A DNA stretch of 64,000 nt. Source: Rhypophila decipiens. Lineage: Eukaryota > Ascomycota > Sordariomycetes > Sordariales > Naviculisporaceae. The stretch's first letter is position 1. Every line of letters starts with the position of its first letter. This document shows positions 55,860 through 64,000 of the stretch, in pieces. Location of the stretch: the NCBI GenBank assembly GCA_033297075.1, contig MU858046.1, positions 1 to 64,000 on the forward strand. Reading direction: 5' to 3'. Both the position numbers and the translations under genes were made by a program. The notes under the pieces were generated by a model. That model saw nothing but the letters and a program-made list of their open reading frames with translations. It was not told the DNA's origin and made no database searches.

Positions 55860-57911
55860 CTATTTCTGGGGGGTATCTGTATAAGGATCAAAACCAACAT
55901 GCCGCTTCGTCTTGTTCCGCAGCTGCCACCGTGCCTCTCCTTTCAAGCCCGTGGTCGACGTCTCCTCTAGAAAGAAATTGAGGATATAATCCGGCGCCGA
56001 CATGTGGTTCGTCTGCTGGAATTCTTGCAGACTCGTAAATCGTATCAGCATCTCCAACAACGACAGCGACGAGATGATGTTCCCAAAGGGGCTCTGATTG
56101 ATAGGCCCTTTGAACACTCTATTGACTGTCTCGTTTGCCTCCTCTTCCGGTTCACTCGATGAGCTCCGCTCTACTATTTGCCGCGGTGATGGTGAAGGTG
56201 AGGGAGAGAAATCTGGCGACTGGAGTGTGATATTTCGGATTTGGGCAACCAGGCTCGACTCTACCGATGACCTTGGGCCCCTTTTGGACGAGCGGTCACT
56301 CAATAAGAGCCTCTCTGGCGACCTGCCGATAAGACTGTCATCTGGGTCTTCTTCCTCTGCCGTCTCGGAGTCTGTTTCGGACTCATCGTCAGCATAGACC
56401 TCGAGAGCCAACCATTCTGGGTCGACGTGCGGGGGTAGATTGCCTGTCCTCGGTGGAGCCGGCTGTGTCTCTTGCTGTGATCGTATGGATTCGGTTTCTT
56501 CCCGTAGCTGTCGATCAATTTCTGTCTGGTCGTCGGACACCGGCGTACTGCTTCTAGACCCGTAATCAGAAGCGGCCGCCTCCTCAAACCATGCTTGTCT
56601 AATTCTAATGGGGGGTTCAGCATGGGGATCTCGCTTGAGGAGTAAAACAGGATTGTTATCTCCATCAGCCGCGTCCCTGATGTTGAGTATCCTCCCCGTG
56701 TCTGTGTAAAAGATCTTGGACACCTGGTGGATAGGTATCGACTCTCTTATGCCAGCCATGGTTATGCCATCATACGGGTCGTGAGCGTGTCCATCATCCT
56801 CGTGAAGTCGGCCGTCGTCCAAATCCTCAACCAGCTCTATATGGTAGGAATACTCGTCTTGGCGACCCAGCAAAGCGATGGCTGACCTCGGAAGACCGTG
56901 TCCATTTACTAGGGAATCCAAGGGGCTTCTGAGATGGTATCCCTTGGTGCTGTCAAATGTCCAGTTGGGCGGTGTCCGAATAATTCGCACCCGGGCTTTA
57001 TGCATTACCTCTTGCCAGATGGGCTTCCTCTCTCCTGCTCCGAAACCATAAGGTTCGTCTTTCATGGTCTCAGTAGAACTCTGCGTGCTTGCCAGCGGTG
57101 CACTCTCCCCATTGCTATGGTTTCCGGGCTGCGAATGGCCAAGAAAGAGCATATAGAGGGAGAGAGTAAAGGATGGCCCGATCTGAACAGGCCGGGTGGG
57201 ATTCTCGCGAAACTGGGCATCTCCATATGTGAGAAAGTTGGAGGCGTGCAGTATTCTTGAAGGCGAAATGCCGGGGCTCAGAGTTGAGGACATCTTGGCG
57301 CCAGACGACGAGATGGCCAGCTGAATCAGCGGAATGTCGTCATCTATCCGTTTCAGGAGTTTCTTCATGTCGTTGATGATGCTCGTCAACTCGGCATGGT
57401 AGGCCTCGGTCATGCGCACCTTTTGCCCACGAAGCCGGGCACTTTCTTCCGAGCTGGCAGCATCGTCGAGGCGCTTCCCGAGACGGACAATGTCCCGATG
57501 AAGCGACTTGACCAGGGGCAGTGCACCCTCGAGAACTCCATTTCCACGGCCGGATCTGCGTCAAATGTGAGTAGCTGTTATTGCAATTGATTGAAATGGC
57601 GAGAAAAAATGTTTCATAATTACTTGAACTCGATGAGATCGATAGCCGGTGAGAGAATCTGTTTGTGTGTAAGTATGGTTTCGTGTCATTCGTGAGTCAC
57701 TAATTACTGGTTTGGAGACGAAAAAGCTGACCTTGATTTTGCTGTCCAATAGCCTTTGCAGAGACTTTATCTCGGCATAAAGGGCCTTGTCGTTGACACT
57801 CTGGAGGAGTTTGGAGCACTGGCGGGCGGCGTAGGATGAGGTTAAGGCGATCCCTGACCTGATGGCGAAGTTTACAGCCTGAACTCCGAGTCGCTCTAGG
57901 AGGGCATCCAT
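55860..57911 (-). CDS. Yrb30-like RanGTP-binding protein
   Basis: Yeast Yrb30 binds RanGTP and affects its hydrolysis and nuclear transport. Three exons are read: 57911-57732, 57658-57624 and 57555-55860, giving 636 residues. The second exon is only 35 nt (ILSPAIDLIEF). The start MDALLERLGVQAVNFAIRSGIALTSSYAARQ is the typical beginning of the RanGTP-binding family (PF05508), followed by LLDSKIKILSPAIDLIEFKS and KSLHRDIVRLGKRLDDAA. The core continues with WTFDSTKGYHLRSPLDSLVNG and LLGRQDEYSYHIELVEDL. The C-terminal half is longer than in yeast. It holds a Ser/Glu/Asp-rich linker (about 410-520) and ends with SPFGNIISSLSLLEMLIRFTSLQEFQQTNHM, a helical conserved-looking segment. An ATG two codons after a frame-open GTG was chosen as start. 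Confidence 0.85.
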
Positions 57912-58645
57912 GATCACCCGGCGTTGTCTAGGGACATATTCTGTAGGCTAAACTGGAAAGACTGGCAAAGTGGTCGAGTTGGCGAAGTGCACAGAACGGA
58001 AGATAACTCTATTCCAACCTGCGTTGTTCTTTTTACGTGTTTGTTCGGCCTGCTCTCAGCTGGCCGTTAGGCAGGCCTCTGCCCTGTGTCTCTGATCTCG
58101 AAATTCGGATTCCAGGCTGCACGTTGTCGAACACATCGGCTGTGGAATAAACTGTAGAGCTGCTGTGATGGAGGCAAATTCGCACTGTGCTCTAGACATG
58201 TTTTGCGATTGCCCAACTGCGACCCAATCGCAATAAAGGAGGGACAGTAATTGCACAGTATGATTATTTAGTCTCACTGTGCGTTGGGTTCACAAGTCAC
58301 AAATGACTCTTCCCCGCCACTGGCAATGGTGGGGCACACGCTTCCAAATGTCCCACCGCCAAATCTTCCCTGTTTCTTCCTCGTGCGCAGGTCGGGACGA
58401 CAATCGTTAAAAAGCCATCAACGGTGAGCACATCCATTTCGATCCCATCCTGGTATTTTCCTGTCTCTAATCCTTGATTTCTTCTTTTAGGCAATTTGAC
58501 TGTACGAGTTTTGTTTCGAGTTGGAAAAGTCCAAAACCCCACGACCGCACAACAAAACACTCCTGGACGCCCCGCACGAAATTCTTATACCCCTCGCCAA
58601 GGGTTTTCGATCAATCGACTTCGGCCATCGACACCGCCCAACACC
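57912..58645. promoter_or_regulatory. Divergent promoter region between the Yrb30-like gene and SUP35
   Basis: 0.73 kb between two outward-transcribed genes. The SUP35 leader appears to be pyrimidine-rich, with AACACCATG at the start codon. No further gene is seen. Confidence 0.5.
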
Positions 58646-61015
58646 ATGTCCAACAACAACGTCAGCGAAAACTGGGAGGATGACCCGGCTGCTCAGGATG
58701 ACAACCTGGCACGCCAGACCCAACAGCAAATGAACCTTGGAAACCAGGGCAGCTTCCGACCAGGCGCAGCCTCCTTCCAGCCCACGGCGCAAACTTTCAC
58801 CCCCGGTGGTTTCGGCGGCGGTGGTGGCGGCTACGGCGCCCCGCAATATCAGCAGCAATACTATGGGGGCGCCGGCGGCCAGGGCTACTATCCCCAGTAC
58901 GGTGGCCAGCAAGGCTACGGACAGTACGCCCAGGGACAGGGACAGGGCCAGGGCCAGCAGGGCCAGGGCCAGCAGGGCTATGGAAACGTCTATGGACAAC
59001 AAGGTGGCTACAACAACCAAGGATACGGTAAGGCACTTGCAATTCCATCAGTCGGTCTGTGAAGATTTGGAACACTGGCTCATGTTGACCCAGGTCAGTA
59101 CCAAGGTTATCAGCAGCAGCAGCAGCAGCAGCAAGGGGGATTCCAGCAACAAAATAGACAACAACAGCAGCAGCAACGGCAGCAGCAACAAGATGCTCCC
59201 AAGCCGGCCCCGACGATTGTGAAGCGACCGGCAAACCCCCCAGCAACCACACCAGCGGCGGATGCGCCTAAGCCTGCTGTCGCCAAGGAAGGCGGCGCAA
59301 AGGTGCTGAGCATCGGCGGAGATGCGCCCAAGCCCAAGGCAAAGGTCCTCTCGATCGGCGGCACCGCTCCCTCGCCCAAGGAAGAGCCCAAGAAGGAACA
59401 GGCGAAGAAGGATGATGCCAAGAAGGAAAACACCCCAGAGGCTGCCGCCAAGGTCGCTGCTAACAAGGCCGTCGATAAGTCCGAGGCCAAGGCTGCTACT
59501 TCCAGCGGAACCACCTCGCCCGCTCCCTCATCAGGCCGATCCAGCCCGTCCCGCGCTGCCACCAAGGCGGCCGTACGTGATGCTGAAGCTGTCGAGAAGG
59601 AGCAGACGGCTGATGTCGACGAGGAGACCCTGAAAGAAATCTACGGAAAAGAGCACGTAAACATCATCTTCATTGGCCACGTCGACGCAGGAAAGAGCAC
59701 TCTGGGCGGTTCCATTCTTTATGCTACGGGCATGGTTGATCAAAGAACCATGGACAAGTACAAGAGGGAAGCCAAGGACCTCGGCCGTGAGACCTGGTAT
59801 CTTTCTTGGGCGCTCGATCTGACTGCCGAGGAACGGTCCAAGGGAAAGACGGTCGAAGTCGGACGTGGCTTCTTCGAGACGGAGAAGAGAAAATACAGTA
59901 TCCTCGATGCTCCTGGCCACAAGAACTACGTCCCTCACATGATTGGAGGAGCCTCCCAGGCCGATGTCGGTGTCCTGGTTATCAGCGCCCGCAAGGGCGA
60001 GTACGAAACAGGGTTCGAGAAGGGCGGTCAGACCAGAGAACACGCCATGTTGGCCAAGACCCAGGGTGTGAACAAGCTGGTGGTGGTTATCAACAAGATG
60101 GACGACCCGACTGTGGAGTGGTCCCATGACCGCTACCTGGAGTGCACCACCAAGCTGTCGCAGTTCTTGAAGGGCACAGGATACAACCTGAAGACTGATG
60201 TGTTCTTCATGCCCATCGCCGCTCAGCAGACGCTTGGTATCAAGGACCGGATACCCAAGGATGTCTGCCCCTGGTATGACGGACCGTCCCTGCTCGAATA
60301 CCTTGATAACATGAAGGCTCTGGAGCGCAAGGTCAATGCGCCATTCATGATGGCCGTTGCTGGAAAGTACCGTGATATGGGTACCATGATCGAGGGCAAG
60401 ATCGAGGCCGGTGTGATCAAGAAGGGCATGACCCTGACCATGATGCCCAACAAGCAGAGCGTCGATGTGTCGGCTCTCTACGGCGAGACTGAAGACGAAA
60501 TTCCGGTGGCCCAGTGTGGTGAGCAAATCCGCCTCCGTCTGCGTGGCATCGAAGAAGAAGAGATCATGCCTGGTTTCGTTCTCTGCTCCCCCAAGCGTCT
60601 TGTGCACAATGTGTCGCAGTTCGAGGCGCAAATTCGCATCCTGGACCTGAAGAGCATTCTGACGGCCGGTTTCAACTGCGTGTTGCACGTCCACGCTGCC
60701 ATTGAAGAAGTCACTTTCGGCGCCCTTCTCCACAAGCTCCAGAAGGGCACCAACAGGAAGAGCAAGCTTCCCCCGTCTCACGCCAAGAAGGGCGATAGCA
60801 TCATTGCCAGATTGGAGGTTATTGGTGGTGCCGGCTCCGTGTGCGTGGAGAGATTCGAGGACTACCCGCAAATGGGTCGTTTCACTCTCCGTGACCAGGT
60901 AAGCCCAACATTCCGAATACCAGTGGTCTCATAACGACGGGATGCTGACTTTATTTAGGGACAAACCATCGCTATCGGTAAAATCACCAAGCTCATCACT
61001 GACCCCAGCTCTTAA
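58646..61015 (+). CDS. SUP35: Translation termination factor eRF3 (Sup35) with prion-like N-terminus
   Basis: eRF3 is the GTPase that works with eRF1 to release finished proteins at stop codons. Three exons, 58646-59027, 59094-60898 and 60959-61015, give 747 residues. The N-domain (about 1-165) is rich in Gln, Gly, Tyr and Asn with repeats such as QGYYPQYGGQQGYGQY and GYQQQQQQQQ, as in the yeast prion domain. A charged M-region (about 170-310) has two AKVLSIGG repeats and many Lys/Glu/Ala. The GTPase follows, with G1 GHVDAGKST (322-330), G3 DAPGHKNYV and G4 NKMD, then two beta-barrel domains to ITKLITDPSS. The first intron splits the prion-like region and the last exon has 19 codons. An intron-retained first reading would end at LAIPSVGL. 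Confidence 0.96.
59111..59134 (+). repeat. CAG/CAA microsatellite coding for polyglutamine in SUP35
   Basis: Seven CAG codons and one CAA in a row encode eight Gln in the prion-like domain. It is a likely site of length variation between strains. Confidence 0.85.
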
Positions 61016-62469
61016 ACGGCTTGGACGAATTGTTTCTGGATTTCGGTTCCCCCAGCCAACGGTAAGTGCAGGAGAAGGACTTGAACGGGGGTTTCTCCTG
61101 TCCTATTCTGGGCTGTGACGCATTTAGTCGAAGCGAATAGCGACGCTGTTCTGATGTTATCTGGGTATAGATGTTTTATCATGACAGTGAAGAATATAAC
61201 AAAAGTCATTCTCTTGATCGTGTCTTGTTTAGCAGGTGTTTGCAATGTCTGGGCATTTCTGTACGAGCAAGTCGCGAATTGTTAAGCCCGATTTGTAGCG
61301 AAGGGCTGGATGACGCAATTGTAGTGCTTGCTTCTATCTTCTAACAATCTGTTTGTCCACTGCCGGTTATCCCGAGTTAGTCAGCGGCAATCTATCACGT
61401 ATCATCGACAATTGGGATGCAGTGACAGTCCAACATCCTGGAGACGCCCTTAGGGCAACGAGCAGGAGTACTGATGACTGGAAGAGGTTGCTAGAACTAA
61501 TGCGGGGCATGAATGTGTGCCTCACGTCGACAATGAGGGAAAAGGAGGGGGCGGGGCAGGCAAGTACATACCGAGGGCAGGCCGATATTAGAAGTCTAAG
61601 ATACAGACCTTGAACAGCTCCCTCATCACAAAAAAAACAGCACTGGAGAAGGGCTGAGCAAACTATTTACTTTTCTCGTATTTTTTCACTTCAAGGGTTT
61701 CATAATACAACTTCTCCGCGTTTGCCTCGGTCTCCGGCAGGAAGTTGCTCGTCGTCGCCTCTCTCTGACTTTCATTGCATCATACTCATCCTCGTGCTCT
61801 TTTTACACAGTTATTTCCGAGAGTGCATGCATTTCTCTGTTCGGAGAGCGAATTAAGACTTGAACACTTGAGGTATGTCATGCCCTTGATACATACCGGC
61901 AGAGATAAAGAGGGTACCTCCCATTGTTGATTGTCCAACCCTCGGCTTTCTTGCTCATCATTGAACTCCTCACTTCAACTTCCCCCTACATCAACTCATG
62001 AGTTGACCCATATTCCAGCCCATGCTTGTACAAAATAAAGACCAAGACTCACAAAGATATCACCCCCAGCCAGTCAATAACAGCTCTCTAGTATTGACAC
62101 CGAAAGCCGTTTTATCACATCAGATCATCCATACACACCGGACGAATTCACAACCACAAAACTCACAGCTGGCTGCCTGAATACATCAAGTACCTCAGCC
62201 TGGCCACCCAGTTCAGCCCTGCCAGCCTTGCCTGATTGCCTGACTTATACCAAGCCAGTCACCCAATCATTCCAATTTATTCGCTGTCCTCTAGGTATGT
62301 ACCCGGCCTGCATTCGGTTTTCACAGCTGCCAGCGTTGCATGTAATACTGTTTATATATGGTTGATACACTCGCTGACATTTCATGATGGTCAGATAATA
62401 GTAAACAGTGGGAATACTACAAACCACAAGTGCAACATTCAGTTACAACCCAAATATCCAAACATAAAC
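61016..62469. other. Intergenic, no gene recognised
   Basis: 1.45 kb between SUP35 and the dehydrogenase, both on the plus strand. The open frame at 61353-61613 has no recognisable domain and no ATG-based support, so I do not call it a gene. Confidence 0.5.
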
Positions 62470-63877
62470 ATGGCGGATATCCAGGTATCGGATCTATTTT
62501 CTGTCAAGGGGATGGTGGCTCTTATTACGGGCGGCGGAACTGGTGAGTTTTGGTTGTTTCCTCTTTGTCACATCAGATGCTCACTCCATTATGAGCTGTA
62601 TGCAATTTACACACATTTCTCATGCTACCTCTCCTTATTTTCCTATATGCTCTCTCAGTATACATCTTTATCCACATATTACTGTCACTTTCCCTCTTTC
62701 AAGACCACATGCACTCACACACACACACATCCTTTCCTTTTCTTTCCCGTCTTAGCAGTTCCCATCTCCTCCCAACAACCAACCCCCAATCTCAAAACAA
62801 GACCCCTCTAACAACATATCCCCAGGTATCGGCCTAATGATGGCCAAAGCTCTAATCTCAGCCGGCGCCCAAAAAGTCTACATAGTAGGCCGGCGCGTCG
62901 ACGTCCTCCAGTCCGCCGCCGCCCAGCTAAACAAGCCCGGCTCGGGGGTGATAATCCCCCTCTACTGCGACGTGACGTCGAAAATCTCGCTCGAATCCAT
63001 CGTATCCGTTGTCGAGAACGACTCGGGCTATCTCAACCTCCTAGTCTGCAACGCCGGCATCGGCGGGCCGCCCAGCTCCCCCACTTCCATCGTGGTAGAC
63101 GACGAGTCGGGAAAGACCACGACCACGACGGTGGGGATCGACGAGTTTAGAGCGCGGCAGATGGAGGGCGACTTTGAGGATTTTCATGCTACGTTTAAGG
63201 TGAATGCCAGTAGTGTGTGGTTTACGAGCATGGCGTTTTTGGGCTTGCTGGATCGGGGCAATAAACGTAGCTTGGGGGCGGGGGATGGATTGCTGCCGAG
63301 TAGCCAGGTCATTGTCACGAGTTCGATCGCGGGGTTTAACAAGGCTGCTCCTGGGGGCTGGGCGTATGGCGCTTCCAAGGCGGCTGCTACGCACTTGGCC
63401 AAGAGTTTGAGTCTGTTGTTGCCTACTTGGGGGATTCGGTACGTTTTTGTTTTTCTTGTCTTTTTTCTTTTCTTGGATGATATGGGAGGGAAAAGGCTAA
63501 CATGATGGGATTGTTGGGGTGTGAATAGGGCTAATTGTATCTGTCCTGGACGTGAGTGCCCCTTTTACCTCTTACACCCCTACCCGAGAGATTGGGAAGG
63601 AAGTGGCTAATTTGTGATGTGATGAGAAGTATTCCCGAGCGACATGGCAGCACCGATTGTACGAGCTGCAGGCGGGGGCGACATGGACATGGCCACCGCC
63701 GCGTCGAGCACGATCCCTATCGACAAGACAAAGGTCCCGCTCGGCAGGATGGGAGATGGTCTTGATATGGCGGGGCAGATTCTGTATCTTGCTTCAAGAG
63801 CTGGGGCGTATTGTAATGGGAATACTATACTTGTCGATGGGGGGAGGCTGGGGACTATGAGTAGCTATGGCTACTAG
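62470..63877 (+). CDS. Short-chain dehydrogenase/reductase
   Basis: An NAD(P)-dependent oxidoreductase of the classical SDR family; the substrate is unknown. Four exons are read: 62470-62542, 62826-63438, 63529-63551 and 63630-63877, giving 318 residues. The first intron is long for this window (283 nt). The third exon is only 23 nt (ANCICPG). Family motifs: cofactor loop TGGGTGIGLMMAKAL, which spans intron 1; the NAG motif in LLVCNAGIGG; the catalytic Ser in VIVTSSIAGF; YGASKAA (Tyr-x3-Lys); and CPGLFPSDM. The end LASRAGAYCNGNTILVDGGRL is typical of SDRs. An insert of about 35 residues (PPSSPTSIVVDDESGKTTTTT) follows NAG. All joins are in phase. No signal or peroxisomal tail is seen. Confidence 0.93.
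62709..62746 (+). repeat. CA-repeat and pyrimidine tract in SDR intron 1
   Basis: A short (CA)n run is followed by a CTTTCC-rich pyrimidine tract inside the 283-nt first intron, upstream of the acceptor at 62825. It probably contributes to intron length variation. Confidence 0.6.
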
Positions 63878-64000
63878 ACTGGGTCTTTGATTTGGGACTG
63901 GGAGTTGTTGATTTTGGTGGGGATATTGAATAACGAGGAGAGGATGGTGGTGTTTTGTCTGAAGATCTAGACTTTGGAAGGGGTGGGCTGAGTTGGACTG
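63878..64000. other. 3' flank of the SDR gene, cut by the window edge
   Basis: Only 123 bases remain; nothing can be called. Confidence 0.5.

Noticed and set aside
59531..60871. 446-residue open frame antisense to SUP35
   Set aside because: It is a shadow of the highly codon-biased eRF3 GTPase; no family resemblance.
61353..61613. 86-residue frame between SUP35 and the SDR gene
   Set aside because: No domain, no support for an ATG start and no splice partner.

Overview
This window looks like nuclear DNA of a filamentous ascomycete (Pezizomycotina, probably a Sordariomycete). Genes are separated by 0.1-6 kb and carry short GT-AG introns (about 50-150 nt) with CTRAC-like branch sites. The proteins are eukaryotic housekeeping proteins of fungal type, and the left edge holds the tail of a Fot1/pogo-type transposase. 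Exon borders below were set by hand from splice signals, reading-frame phase and protein-family continuity; for every spliced gene the exons sum to a whole number of codons.

Layout. 0-2.5 kb: transposon remnant, an AT-rich palindrome and a decayed tRNA-Tyr. 2.5-9.4 kb: NOT1, scaffold of CCR4-NOT (minus). 11.5-15.6 kb: an alpha/beta-hydrolase fused to a CorA-type two-helix membrane domain (plus). 16.5-18.5 kb: mitochondrial ETF-ubiquinone oxidoreductase (plus). 18.5-24.8 kb: no convincing gene, but a 22-bp minisatellite. 24.8-25.9 kb: TATA-binding protein (plus). 26.6-28.3 kb: flavin amine oxidase of the saccharopine/sarcosine oxidase type (minus). 29.7-32.1 kb: SR140/U2SURP-like splicing factor (plus). 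34.4-36.1 kb: copper-fist transcription factor (plus). 37.1-38.5 kb: RS/RE-rich protein (plus). 38.5-41.5 kb: repeat-bearing spacer with an intron-containing tRNA-Ala. 41.6-42.4 kb: EFM7-type methyltransferase (plus). 42.5-47.2 kb: two divergently transcribed four-helix membrane proteins. 48.6-50.8 kb: cytosolic prolyl-tRNA synthetase (minus). 51.7-54.9 kb: SNF2 ATPase (minus). 55.9-57.9 kb: Yrb30-like Ran-binding protein (minus). 58.6-61.0 kb: eRF3/SUP35 (plus). 62.5-63.9 kb: short-chain dehydrogenase (plus).

Most genes serve gene expression: transcription (TBP, copper-fist factor, SNF2), splicing (SR140, RS protein), mRNA decay (NOT1), translation (ProRS, eRF3, eEF1A methylation, tRNAs) and nuclear transport (Yrb30). 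There is no sign of a secondary-metabolite cluster. The most interesting items are the head-to-head paralogous membrane-protein pair, which share intron phases 0-1-2, a conserved MxxLC segment and an LVSDG/PY-motif tail; the hydrolase-CorA fusion; an interspersed 42-bp repeat ending in CTAAAATTGCAGTG; an over-represented intergenic 9-mer GTATCCGTA; and several very small terminal exons.
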